Shown here: in pieces, positions 8,167 to 16,878 of the stretch | Layout of the letters: the number at the start of each line of letters is the position of its first letter | Numbering within the stretch: position 1 is the stretch's first letter | NCBI RefSeq assembly: GCF_001460635.1 | Contig: NZ_LN907858.1 | Location: 372,001-436,000 of the forward strand | DNA: 64,000 nt | DNA from: Helicobacter typhlonius | GTDB taxonomy: Bacteria; Campylobacterota; Campylobacteria; Campylobacterales; Helicobacteraceae | Reading direction: 5' to 3' | Translations under genes and position numbers: made by a program | Notes under the pieces: generated by a model | What the model saw: the letters and a program-made list of their open reading frames with translations, nothing else | The model's database searches: none | Told to the model about the DNA's origin: nothing

Positions 8167-9480
8167 TCAATCACACTTAAAATCTTTATAATTTTGTAAT
8201 AACTCTGCCTCATCTCTCATTATATCATCAAGAGATTCTCTATGCTTAATGATGCGAACATCTTCTCCCATAAAAGCTACTTCGGCAGGACGCGGACGCG
8301 TATTGTAGTTACTCGCCATACTCGCTCCATATGCACCGGCATTTTTTATCATCAGCACATCTCCAGCTTTGAGTGGAGGTAAAAGCGCATTTTTTGCGAG
8401 AAAATCGCTACTCTCACATATTGGTCCCACGACATCGCATAGGCTTTTGTTTGACTCGGGTGCATTTGCCAAATTCTGTGAATCTTGTGTGATTTTAGAA
8501 TTCTGCGAATCCTCTATATTTTTAGGATCCTGTGTATCTTTAGCTTCTTTTGCAAGGCATACCTCGTGCGTGGCATTATACAGCGATGGGCGCATTAAAT
8601 CATTCATAGCCGCATCAACAATCACAAATCGTTTCGCTCCATTGTGTTTTTCATACAACACACTTGTAAGCAACACGCCACTTTCTCCCACCAAAAATCG
8701 CCCGGGTTCGCAAATAATTGTCAAGTCAAGCCCATACAATGCGCTTAGAATCGCCTGTGCATAGTCATATGGCTCAATCAAAGATTCATTAGTATATCGT
8801 ATGCCAATGCCACCGCCCACATCAAAGAATTTCAAATCAATTTTGAGTGCAAGGAGGCTATGGGCAAGTTCTGCGATTTTTTGCGCGGATTGCCTAATTG
8901 GTTCTAGGTCTGTGAGCTGTGAGCCAATATGGAAGTGAATCCCCACTGGCTCGAGATTTTTAGCATTTTTTGCAAAAATATACATCGCCTTTGCTTGTTC
9001 AATATCCACGCCAAATTTATTCTCGTGCAAACCTGTGGAGATGTAGGGGTGGGTCTTTGGGTCAATATTTGGATTCACACGCACAGAGATACGCGCAACT
9101 TTATCGATATTTTTTGCTAAAGATTCTACGCGGGATAATTCCTCTTCGCTCTCGACATTGATAAATAAGATATCACTTTGTAAAGCCTCTAAAATCTCGC
9201 TATCGCTTTTCCCCACACCACTAAAAATAATTTTATATTTAGGAATCCCGGCTCTTAAAGCGCGTCTTACTTCACCGATAGATACACAATCCGCTCCGCT
9301 CCCAAGTTGAGCTAGGTGATGAATAATAGAGAGATTAGAATTTGCCTTTAATGCATAGCAAATAAGCGATTTTCGCGCCTTGAAAGCGTTCTTTATAGCA
9401 TTAAAGGCATTTGTGATATGCGCCAAATCATACGCATAAAGGGGCGTTTTATAGGTCTTGGCAAGCTCTACATAGTCCAT
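8167..9480 (-). CDS. lysA: Diaminopimelate decarboxylase with a repeat insert
   Basis: This PLP enzyme catalyses the last step of lysine synthesis. Motifs seen are YALKANSN with the PLP lysine, GSGADCVSIGE, GIHFHIGSQ, DVGGGIGI, CEPGRFLVG, DVVGPICESSD and GAYGASMASNYN. An AGGAG site 5 bp upstream fixes the start at ATG 9480. At about residues 309-346, between ATHEV and CDVVGP, there is a hydrophilic insert containing three imperfect 9-residue repeats (DTQDP, DSQNS, DSQNL cores). The insert lies between conserved motifs and probably forms a surface loop. The gene heads the lysA-pheA-DUF2156-GH25 run. Confidence 0.96.
   Translation of the reverse strand: MDYVELAKTYKTPLYAYDLAHITNAFNAIKNAFKARKSLICYALKANSNLSIIHHLAQLGSGADCVSIGEVRRALRAGIPKYKIIFSGVGKSDSEILEALQSDILFINVESEEELSRVESLAKNIDKVARISVRVNPNIDPKTHPYISTGLHENKFGVDIEQAKAMYIFAKNAKNLEPVGIHFHIGSQLTDLEPIRQSAQKIAELAHSLLALKIDLKFFDVGGGIGIRYTNESLIEPYDYAQAILSALYGLDLTIICEPGRFLVGESGVLLTSVLYEKHNGAKRFVIVDAAMNDLMRPSLYNATHEVCLAKEAKDTQDPKNIEDSQNSKITQDSQNLANAPESNKSLCDVVGPICESSDFLAKNALLPPLKAGDVLMIKNAGAYGASMASNYNTRPRPAEVAFMGEDVRIIKHRESLDDIMRDEAELLQNYKDFKCD
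8461..8541. repeat. Three 27-bp imperfect tandem repeats inside lysA
   Basis: Three adjacent 27-bp units keep the reading frame and encode 9-residue units of the form x-D-S/T-Q-N/D-x-x-x-x. Because the unit is a multiple of three, copy-number change would lengthen or shorten a LysA loop without breaking it. Confidence 0.75.
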
Positions 9481-9660
9481 ATCTACTCCTATTTTACCGC
9501 GCATACTTTAGCTATGCTTCAAGTAAGCAAGGCAAGATTGTGCTTAAGATTCTACAAATTTGATGTGTAAGGTTTGTTTATCGCGCAATTTTATCCACAA
9601 TAGCATAATATTATGTTAAAATCATCGTTTTGCTTTAATAAAATAATATTAAGGAATGTT

Positions 9661-10068
9661 ATGGTTTTATCACCAGATAGTGTATTTATGCTTGTAAGTA
9701 TATTTTGTGTAGCGATTTTTGTGCTAGTAACTATGCTGTGGCTCTTTGGTCCAGCACCAAAAAAACTAGAATCTGAAAACGAAGAAAAAGGTATTGTAAC
9801 TATCGAAGAAATTATGAAGGTTTTAGATAATCCACGAAGCACTCTTACTAAGCTCACAGAAGCCGCGGATAATTTTTTTGAAAACTATGACAAGCTCGAG
9901 CTAAGCGACTACCGCAAGAGAAGTTTTCTTTTTGCGATAACGGTTCATCATAATACTTCTACTGAACTCATCGTAAAGACAGAGGAGAAGCTACGAGAGC
10001 TCAATCCGACCCTAGCGCGAGATTTGAATAAAACGCTCAATCGCGCCCTTGACGCAAGGAGTTTATAA
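9661..10068 (+). CDS. Conserved-looking small membrane protein, function unknown
   Basis: The 135-residue product has one N-terminal membrane segment (about residues 9-29, MLVSIFCVAIFVLVTMLWLF) and a charged cytosolic helical part (IEEIMKVLDNPRSTLTKL, DNFFENYDKLELSDYRKRS). AAGGA five bases upstream selects ATG 9661 over the longer frame from 9613. It is divergent from lysA and convergent with the ATPase gene. I do not recognise a family. Confidence 0.75.
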   Translation: MVLSPDSVFMLVSIFCVAIFVLVTMLWLFGPAPKKLESENEEKGIVTIEEIMKVLDNPRSTLTKLTEAADNFFENYDKLELSDYRKRSFLFAITVHHNTSTELIVKTEEKLRELNPTLARDLNKTLNRALDARSL

Positions 10069-10108
10069 TTTTTTGCCTTTGTTGATAGTTATAAGTCTTA
10101 CCCTGCGG

Positions 10109-10132
10109 GATTTTAGAGTGAGATTCTAAATC
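10109..10132. terminator. Hairpin between convergent genes, built on AGATTCT
   Basis: GATTTTAGA (10109-10117) pairs with TCTAAATC (10125-10132) with one bulged T, and contains a copy of the recurrent AGATTCT motif. It lies at the convergence of the small membrane-protein gene and the ATPase gene and overlaps the latter's stop codon. Confidence 0.45.
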
Positions 10133-11196
10133 AAATCTATACTAAATTCTAAGGCAAAGTTAATAAAACTCATCGCTACCCATTGTAAGGGTTGTGGAGC
10201 GTGTATCTCTCCATTTCCCTCGAAATCAAAAGTAATGATGAAAATACTTGTATAGGGTGCATTGAGCTTTGTAAGCTTAGATTCTATACTTTCACTTGTG
10301 GCAAAGGGGAGAAAGAGAAACGCGCCAAGTGCACAAACAAATTCCCCCATATCCCCATAGCTCACCTCTGTGCTAACATTGAATCTCTCGCAAAAGTGAT
10401 AAAGTTCTAAGAGGAGCATATTTTCTAGCATAGCTTGTAGGTTTTTTTCAATCCTCACGCAAAGCGGGAGCGTGAAATCATAAAAATACAGCTTCTTATG
10501 CGCGTTTGTGATGTGGGGCACGAAGTGGATGATGCCTCGCTCTTGCAGTGAGCGCAGGAGTGGGTAGATTCTATCCTTTGAGATTTTATGTGATTTTTTT
10601 AGTAATGTGTAAATGTGGTGCGTGCTGAATTTTTGTGCTTGGAGTGGGAGCAGGGCGCAAAATAGGTTAAAGTCATTCCAAAGGGCAAGTTTGAGCATAT
10701 CCTGTTTATACAAGACCTTTTGATATGTAGGGAGCAGGGCGACTTTAGCGAGGTTGCCCTCTTTCAAAAAAGCGTTAAAGAGGTGATGAAGCGAGAGATT
10801 TTTATTATCAAAACTCACATATTCTTCAAAGCTTAGGGCGCGAATATGTTTTGGCTTGAAGTCCTCTGGACAGAGCGTGAGAGAATCTGCGATAAGGATA
10901 ATGTGATTGAGATTTGGTAAAGAAATATGAGGTGTGTAATTATCGATGATGAGAAGCTCGAGTTTGCGCTCAAGGTAGGATTTGAGAATAAAGGCATTTG
11001 CAGATTCTATATCGGTGCGACAATCCTCGCAATTAATATAGAGCGTATTTTTATGCCCCTTGCTATATAAAAGTGCTAATGCACTTTTGCCCACACCCGG
11101 TGCGCCATAGAGAAAGGTTTTGCCTACTTTTATACCATATCGGCGAGGTAGCGCACTCTGTGCGCCCTCAAGGTAGGATTTAGAAAGATCCTGCAT
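10126..11196 (-). CDS. P-loop ATPase, AAA_14-like, function unknown
   Basis: The 356-residue protein has a Walker A motif GAPGVGKSAL near residues 32-41 and a Walker B-like LELLIIDNY near 80-88. Downstream comes SFEEYVSFD, typical of archaeal-type and AAA_14 ATPases, and a probable winged-helix segment (HIYTLLKKSHKISKDRIYPLLRSLQERGIIHFV), which suggests nucleic-acid contact. No membrane segment. The ribosome-binding site is weak, so the start is tentative. It follows metK with a 73-bp gap. Confidence 0.75.
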   Translation of the reverse strand: MQDLSKSYLEGAQSALPRRYGIKVGKTFLYGAPGVGKSALALLYSKGHKNTLYINCEDCRTDIESANAFILKSYLERKLELLIIDNYTPHISLPNLNHIILIADSLTLCPEDFKPKHIRALSFEEYVSFDNKNLSLHHLFNAFLKEGNLAKVALLPTYQKVLYKQDMLKLALWNDFNLFCALLPLQAQKFSTHHIYTLLKKSHKISKDRIYPLLRSLQERGIIHFVPHITNAHKKLYFYDFTLPLCVRIEKNLQAMLENMLLLELYHFCERFNVSTEVSYGDMGEFVCALGAFLFLPFATSESIESKLTKLNAPYTSIFIITFDFEGNGEIHAPQPLQWVAMSFINFALEFSIDLI

Positions 11197-11269
11197 TATA
11201 CTTTATACCCTGTTGTACGAGATTCCCCAAAGTGAGTAAGCTTTTAGAATTTCGCCTGTTTTGTAGAAA

Positions 11270-12430
11270 CTATTTAATACCGCAAAAATCCTTAATTGCC
11301 TCAACTTTATCTGTTCTCTCCCAAGTGAAGTCTGGCAACTCCCGCCCAAAATGTCCATAGGCTGCGGTTTGACGATAGATAGGGCGGAGTAAGTCTAAAG
11401 ATTCTATAATACCCTTTGGTGTGAGGCGGAATACCTTTTTCACGCATTCAGTGAGTTTAGAATCTTCAACTTTTCCTGTGCCTTGCGTATCAACTAAAAT
11501 TGATACAGGCTCTACCACGCCGATAGCATAGGCTACTTGCACGACTGCTTTATCACATACGCCACTAGCGACAAGATTCTTAGCGACATAGCGCGCTGCA
11601 TACGCTGCGCTTCTATCTACCTTACTTGGGTCTTTTCCGCTAAAAGCACCGCCGCCGTGCGGGCAGCTTCCGCCATAGGTATCTACGATAATTTTACGCC
11701 CTGTAAGTCCCGCATCGCCTTGCGGTCCGCCGATAACAAACTTTCCGGTGGGATTCACAAAATAGCGGATATTATCGTTTAAAAATTCCTTTGGTAGCAC
11801 TTTTTGCACGATTTCTTCAATCACAGAATCTTTAAGATGATTTTGTTGTGTTTCCGGGCTGTGCTGCGTTGAGATAACAATCGTATCAATACTTGCAGGT
11901 TTGCCATTTTCATAGCGCACGGTTACTTGGCTTTTGCCATCAGGGCGTAAGAAAGGCAAAGTGCCATCTTTACGCTTTGCCGCTAAACCTTCTGTGAGAC
12001 GATGAGAGAGCCAAATAGGCAGTGGCATAAGTGAGGGCGTTTCTCTACACGCATAGCCAAACATTAGCCCTTGGTCGCCCGCACCAATCTCGCCATCTTC
12101 TCTATCCACGCCTTGATTAATATCTGGGCTTTGCTCACCAATGCCATTAAGCACCGCAGCAGAGCGATAATCAAAGCCATAGAGCGCATCAGTATAGCCA
12201 ATCTCCTGCACTACTTTTCGCGCAATGTCCTGCATAGGGGCGTAAATGTGAGTTTTGAGCTCACCTGCAATTACGCAAAAGCCATTGCTCACGAGTGTTT
12301 CACACGCTACACGCGCCTTTTTATCACGCTCAATGATGTAGTCAAGCACCGCATCACTGATTTGGTCAGCCATTTTGTCTGGATGTCCTTCGGTTACAGA
12401 TTCCGAAGTAAAAAGAAATGATTTTGACAT
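11270..12430 (-). CDS. metK: S-adenosylmethionine synthase
   Basis: The 386-residue protein is Met[25 protein letters not shown] at the start, the hexapeptide-like [12 protein letters not shown], the P-loop-like [22 protein letters not shown], and [10 protein letters not shown]. It makes SAM from methionine and ATP in the cytosol. ATG 12430 is chosen because AAGGTGAG precedes it; an upstream GTG-type frame would add 14 unconserved residues. It is transcribed divergently from the copper-receptor gene. Confidence 0.97.
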   Translation of the reverse strand: MSKSFLFTSESVTEGHPDKMADQISDAVLDYIIERDKKARVACETLVSNGFCVIAGELKTHIYAPMQDIARKVVQEIGYTDALYGFDYRSAAVLNGIGEQSPDINQGVDREDGEIGAGDQGLMFGYACRETPSLMPLPIWLSHRLTEGLAAKRKDGTLPFLRPDGKSQVTVRYENGKPASIDTIVISTQHSPETQQNHLKDSVIEEIVQKVLPKEFLNDNIRYFVNPTGKFVIGGPQGDAGLTGRKIIVDTYGGSCPHGGGAFSGKDPSKVDRSAAYAARYVAKNLVASGVCDKAVVQVAYAIGVVEPVSILVDTQGTGKVEDSKLTECVKKVFRLTPKGIIESLDLLRPIYRQTAAYGHFGRELPDFTWERTDKVEAIKDFCGIK

Positions 12431-12549
12431 AAACTCACCTTGTAATTTGAATTTTGTGCGGGATTCTATCACAAAAAATTAATATTACAATATGTATTTT
12501 GCATTTTTGTTTATTTTTTACACAATTCATTAATTCAAAAAAAAAGAAA

Positions 12550-12571
12550 ATAATTCTAAGATAATTCTTAA
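12550..12571. promoter_or_regulatory. Direct repeats/imperfect palindrome before the copper receptor
   Basis: ATAATTCTAAG (12550-12560) is followed directly by ATAATTCTTAA (12561-12571), and the overlap contains the imperfect palindrome TAAGA-TAAT-TCTTA. The site is about 50 bp upstream of the receptor ATG, next to TATTATA-like -10 candidates at 12580-12590. It looks like a metal-regulator operator, but the regulator cannot be named. The rest of 12431-12618 is AT-rich promoter DNA shared with metK. Confidence 0.4.
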
Positions 12572-12618
12572 GATATATTGTATTATAAGATAACATTGAT
12601 TTTTAGAGGAGGGCTTTT

Positions 12619-14637
12619 ATGGATTTGTTAAGATGTAAGTGGTTGTATGTTTGTGGGATATTTCTAGCACAAAGCACTTTGTATGCAGAGGAAGAAAATA
12701 AGGAGCTAAAAAGACGCATTCTTCCCACATCAGTTGTAACAGCCACATATTCTAAGGACATCTTAGATTCTCCTTTAAATGTAGATATGTATGGTAACGA
12801 TACACCATTGCATTCAGGTGATGTGGCTAAATCTATGCTCTTGTTTCCGGGATTTTCAATGACGCGCAAAGGTGGTGGCGGAAGTGAAATACTTTACCGC
12901 TCACAAGGTGCTTCAAGGTTGCCGATTTTTATAAGTGGTGGGAATCTTAATGGTGCTTGTGGCGGGCGTATGGATACAACAATCACTTATATTTTTCCCG
13001 AAAATTATAATCGCATCAGTATATTAAAAGGTCCTCAAGATGTGCGATATGGCGCACTTATAAGCGGTGGTTTGTTGTTTGAACGCGACATACTCAGGCT
13101 TGAGAAGGGAAGTTTTAATGTTGATGCAAGTGCAATGTATGGGAGCTTTAATCGCTTTGATATGAATATAAATGCTTTAGCTGGGGGAAAGTATGGTTCT
13201 TTACAGGCGATAGTTTCACATTATGAATCTGCAGATTATCGCGCTGGAGATAATACAATCGTGCATTCGGCTTATAATAGAGAATCTGCAAGTGTTATAG
13301 GCACACTTACGCCTACTTCAAGCACAGCGATTGAGTTTGATATTGATGTGGGGCGAGGCTGGGCTTCTTACGCAGATAGGGCAATGGACGCGCGGACATT
13401 TGATAGAATCTCCTATAATCTTGCCTTAGAGCAGCATATTAATGATACTTTTGATAGGCTTGATGTGCGACTTTGGCATAATGCTATAGACCATATTATG
13501 GATAATTTTTCACATCGCCCACCACAAGTGCTAAATGGGAATCTTTACAATATCAGCAATCCCAAACGCACCAATACAGGCGGTAGGGTAGAGGGGAGAT
13601 TCTATTTTGGTGAGAGTGTGGAGCTGTATGTAGGGAGTAATTATAACCACGATTCGCACGAGATTCGCAATGGTGGAGGGCAAACGGAATCTGTAGCAAA
13701 TGCTATACTCAATCAAAAATATAATCCAAACTTTACTTTCAAAAATCTAGGGTTTTTCACACAAGGGCAATATCATTCACAATCAAACTTTGGCATAGCC
13801 TTTGGTGCAAGATATGATTATTTAACAACAGAGCGAAAACAACGAGGAACAACACAACAAGCAGCAGAGGATAAAAATAATCTCGCAAGTGCTTTTGTGC
13901 GATATGAGCATTATTTGGATAAATCCACATTCTATGCAGGATTAGGTGTAGCGCAGAGAGGAGCAGACTTTTGGGAAGTAAGTAAGACAGGAGGAATGGC
14001 TCTCAAACCTGAAACAAATGCTCAACTTGATATAGGGCTTACCTATCAAGATAATGTGCTTAAGGGTAAGATTTCAGCCTATGCTTCGCATATTGCAAAT
14101 TATATCGTGCTAGATTACAATCCAAGCAATCCAAGTGCTTTTAATACAAATGCTATGCTTATGGGTGGAGAGATAGAGGCAGAAGCTATTACTTGGGAGG
14201 TTTTGCATTTTTATGCCTCTCTTGCTTATACTTATGGTTTAAATCTAAGCAGCCAACAAGGCTTACAATCTCATTCACCACTTCCACAAGTCGCTCCACT
14301 TCAGGCTCAAGTATCTAGCTTTTATGAGAATGGTAATTGGCTTTTGCGCCTTGATATGATAGCAAATGCGGCACAACATCGCTATGCCCTGAATTATGGT
14401 AATGTGATAGGGCGCGATTATGGCAATTCTAAGGGTTTTGCACTTTTGAATCTGTATGGTGGCTATAAGAGTAAATATTTTATGCTTCTTGCAGGAGTGG
14501 ATAATCTCACAAATACGCTCTATGCGTATCATTTGTCTAAAAATGGCGTAAATATTGGCGCATTAAATATCGCTCCCACACAGAGAGTGTATGAGCCCGG
14601 ACGCAGCTTTTGGGTGAAAGTCCGCGTGAAGTTTTAG
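12619..14637 (+). CDS. TonB-dependent copper receptor, OprC/NosA type
   Basis: The 672-residue outer-membrane receptor has a signal peptide (to about residue 23) and a plug domain with the OprC-family run DVAKSMLLFPGFSMTRKGG (69-87). Cys114-x-x-x-Met118 (GACGGRMD) and His292-x-Met294 (DHIMDN) correspond to the CxxxM and HxM copper ligands known for OprC. LKGPQDVRYG ends the plug, followed by a barrel ending in KVRVKF. It should bring copper across the outer membrane with TonB/ExbBD energy. RBS GAGGAGG lies just upstream. Family TIGR01778 is the expected hit. It stands alone, without copA or a reductase nearby. Confidence 0.88.
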   Translation: MDLLRCKWLYVCGIFLAQSTLYAEEENKELKRRILPTSVVTATYSKDILDSPLNVDMYGNDTPLHSGDVAKSMLLFPGFSMTRKGGGGSEILYRSQGASRLPIFISGGNLNGACGGRMDTTITYIFPENYNRISILKGPQDVRYGALISGGLLFERDILRLEKGSFNVDASAMYGSFNRFDMNINALAGGKYGSLQAIVSHYESADYRAGDNTIVHSAYNRESASVIGTLTPTSSTAIEFDIDVGRGWASYADRAMDARTFDRISYNLALEQHINDTFDRLDVRLWHNAIDHIMDNFSHRPPQVLNGNLYNISNPKRTNTGGRVEGRFYFGESVELYVGSNYNHDSHEIRNGGGQTESVANAILNQKYNPNFTFKNLGFFTQGQYHSQSNFGIAFGARYDYLTTERKQRGTTQQAAEDKNNLASAFVRYEHYLDKSTFYAGLGVAQRGADFWEVSKTGGMALKPETNAQLDIGLTYQDNVLKGKISAYASHIANYIVLDYNPSNPSAFNTNAMLMGGEIEAEAITWEVLHFYASLAYTYGLNLSSQQGLQSHSPLPQVAPLQAQVSSFYENGNWLLRLDMIANAAQHRYALNYGNVIGRDYGNSKGFALLNLYGGYKSKYFMLLAGVDNLTNTLYAYHLSKNGVNIGALNIAPTQRVYEPGRSFWVKVRVKF

Positions 14638-14654
14638 AATCTAAGACTTACAAA

Positions 14655-14690
14655 TTATAGAATCTAATGCCTACTTTTTAGATTCTATAA
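14655..14690. terminator. 13-bp perfect hairpin between convergent receptor and rny genes
   Basis: TTATAGAATCTAA (14655-14667) and TTAGATTCTATAA (14678-14690) are exact inverse complements with a 10-base loop. The arms are copies of the recurrent AGAATCT/AGATTCT motif in opposite orientation. The site sits between two convergent genes, as expected of a bidirectional terminator, though the U-tracts are short. Confidence 0.65.
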
Positions 14691-14701
14691 TACACGCGAG
14701 T

Positions 14702-16273
14702 TTATCTCGCATATTCCACCGCGCGGGTTTCGCGTATCACACTTACCTTGATTTCACCCGGATATTGCAGGGTGGATTCTATATCTTTAGCTATATCTCG
14801 TGCGAGAACGATACTTTGCTCATCATTGACAAGTTCTGCGCGTGTAATCACTCGCACTTCGCGCCCTGCGTTAATGGCATAGGCTTGTTTCACACCTACT
14901 TTATCCATAGCTATGCGTTCAATATCTTGCATTCTTTTTAAGAAATTTTCCACCGCATCTCTTCGTGCGCCCGGACGAGCGGCAGATAGCGCATCAGCAG
15001 CACATACCGCGGCGCATTCTATACTTTGAATCTCCTCATAGCCGTGATGGGCTTTGATAGCGTTGATAACAACAGGGTGTTCCTTGTATCGTGTGCATAC
15101 TTCAGCACCTAGCTCCACGTGATTGCCACTTAGTTCTTGTGTGAGTGCTTTGCCAATATCGTGCAAGATTCCCGCGCGTCTAGCAAGTTTTTCATCACCA
15201 CCTAGCTCACCGGCGATAATAGCGGCGAGTTTCGCCACTTCGATAGAATGCCCGAGCGCATTTTGTCCAAACGATGCACGATAGCGCATTTTGCCAAGCA
15301 AGAATTTTAGCTCTGGGTGCATATAGCCAAGCTCCATATCAATCGCAATATCCTCGCCGTCTTGCTGAATCTGCTCGTTCATTTCGTTTTTCACACGCTC
15401 ATACATTTCCTCGATTCGTGCGGGTTGAATCCGCCCATCCTCCACGAGTCGTTCTATGGTCTTTGTCGCAATGGCACGGCGATAGAGATTAAAACTACTC
15501 AAAATAATGCTACCGGGCGTATCATCAATAATCACATCTACGCCGCTAATAAGCTCTAGGGCTTTGATGTTTCGCCCCTCTTTACCGATAATCCGCCCTT
15601 TTAGCTCATCGCTAGGTAGATTCACTACATTGATGAGTCGTTCATTTGCAAATTCCCCTGCATAGCGCGTGGTCGCTTGAGCTAGGATATAGTTTGCCTT
15701 TCTCTTTGCCTCTTGGTGCGCCTCTCTCTCGTATTGGCGGATAAGGTGCGCTCTTTGTTCGCATAACTCCTCCTCGAGATGAGCGAGTAAAATATCTTTT
15801 GCTTCATTTTTACTCATTTGCGTATATTTTGAGAGAATTTGTAGCATCTCCTTTTTGCTCTGCATCGTTTCGTTTTTAAGCTTATCAAGTTCCGCCTGTG
15901 AGCGCAATACCTTTGTCTTTAGCTCACTGACTTCCTTGCTCTGTTTATCTAGCTCTGCTTTTTGCGCATTGAGCTGATTGATTTTTGATTGCTCGAGTTT
16001 GTCAAGTTTAGCTAACTTACAATCATACTCTCGTGCTAATTCTGCACATTCTTGCTTGTAGCTTTGCTTGAGATGAAGTTCCTCTTCTTTCATCGCTAGA
16101 TGATGATTTTGGAGCATTTTTTGCGTCTCGTATTCAATCGCCTTTGCTTTTGCCTTAGCTTGTTCTACCACGACTTGAGCGTGAGAGTTGCATACCTTTC
16201 TTGTAATGATATATACACTAATCCCTACCAATAATCCAAAGATTATACTTCCTATCACATACCATATTTCCAT
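14702..16273 (-). CDS. rny: Ribonuclease Y
   Basis: The 523-residue membrane-anchored endoribonuclease starts mRNA decay. Order seen: N-terminal membrane helix (about 3-23), a long coiled coil rich in K/E/Q (about 30-190), KH domain with GRIIGKEGRNIKALE, then the HD domain with AGILHDIGKAL and KAHHGYEE, ending GEIKVSVIRETRAVEYAR. AAGGAA precedes ATG 16273, which lies inside the 3' end of the cyclo-ligase gene (56-bp overlap), so the two are coupled. Confidence 0.95.
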   Translation of the reverse strand: MEIWYVIGSIIFGLLVGISVYIITRKVCNSHAQVVVEQAKAKAKAIEYETQKMLQNHHLAMKEEELHLKQSYKQECAELAREYDCKLAKLDKLEQSKINQLNAQKAELDKQSKEVSELKTKVLRSQAELDKLKNETMQSKKEMLQILSKYTQMSKNEAKDILLAHLEEELCEQRAHLIRQYEREAHQEAKRKANYILAQATTRYAGEFANERLINVVNLPSDELKGRIIGKEGRNIKALELISGVDVIIDDTPGSIILSSFNLYRRAIATKTIERLVEDGRIQPARIEEMYERVKNEMNEQIQQDGEDIAIDMELGYMHPELKFLLGKMRYRASFGQNALGHSIEVAKLAAIIAGELGGDEKLARRAGILHDIGKALTQELSGNHVELGAEVCTRYKEHPVVINAIKAHHGYEEIQSIECAAVCAADALSAARPGARRDAVENFLKRMQDIERIAMDKVGVKQAYAINAGREVRVITRAELVNDEQSIVLARDIAKDIESTLQYPGEIKVSVIRETRAVEYAR

Positions 16274-16820
16274 TGTGTTTCCTTATACACAAAGCCGATG
16301 GTGTATAAAAATAGTCTCCCTGCACATCATAATCTTGTGTTATGACATCTAGTACATAGTTTGCGCTTCGTGCTACAAAAATGATTTGAATCTTATCTTT
16401 GAGAGCAGATATAAATCTATCATACATACCCCTCCCAAAACCTATTCGCCTAAAAAGTTTATCAATACCCAAAACAGGGATAATCACAACATCAACTTTG
16501 ATTAAATTGAAATGAGAATTATTTGATTCATAAATACCAAAAGCATTTTTATGCAATGGTAGGCGCAATGGTATCATTTTAAAGCTAAATTCTTGTATAA
16601 AAGGAATAAAAACACGATATTTTCTCTGTCGCAAAGTAGCAATAAGAGGCATAATATCTACTTCATTGCCAAAAGGCATATATACAAGCACATTTTTGCA
16701 CTTATGCCGTGCTAAATGTGCAAATAGTGCTTTGCTTAGCTTTTTGTGTGCAAACGGATTGTGGCTTTTGCAGTATTTTAATCGTGTTTTTGCGTGGATT
16801 CTAAAATCTTGTTTGGTAAT
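16218..16820 (-). CDS. 5-formyltetrahydrofolate cyclo-ligase, apparently ATT-initiated
   Basis: The enzyme converts 5-formyl-THF to 5,10-methenyl-THF. Family marks are YMPFGNEVD, VVIIPVLGID, and the GFGRGMYDRF loop. The first conventional start (GTG 16691) would remove the conserved N-terminal basic helix. Upstream, the same frame stays open and encodes TKQDFRIHAKTRLKYCKSH, matching that helix, but has no ATG, GTG or TTG before the stop at 16851-16853. ATT at 16818-16820 has AAGGA six bases upstream, so I take it as the start (200 residues, usual family size). It lies before rny and diverges from the thioredoxin lipoprotein gene. Confidence 0.8.
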   Translation of the reverse strand: MTKQDFRIHAKTRLKYCKSHNPFAHKKLSKALFAHLARHKCKNVLVYMPFGNEVDIMPLIATLRQRKYRVFIPFIQEFSFKMIPLRLPLHKNAFGIYESNNSHFNLIKVDVVIIPVLGIDKLFRRIGFGRGMYDRFISALKDKIQIIFVARSANYVLDVITQDYDVQGDYFYTPSALCIRKHNGNMVCDRKYNLWIIGRD

Positions 16821-16839
16821 TGTTAATCCTTTTTTTAGA

Positions 16840-16845
16840 TATAAT
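16840..16845 (+). promoter_or_regulatory. -10 box for the thioredoxin lipoprotein-ftsY-radA run
   Basis: TATAAT follows a T-rich stretch (TTTTTTTAGA), typical of Helicobacter sigma-80 promoters that lack a clear -35. It lies 33 bp upstream of the ATG at 16879, in the gap between divergent genes. Confidence 0.6.
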
Positions 16846-16878
16846 GATACCTAAACATAGCATAAATGGAGTGATTTA

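Noticed and set aside
12431-12618. A SAM or metal riboswitch before metK or the receptor
   Set aside because: No conserved aptamer elements; only AT-rich promoter DNA and short repeats.
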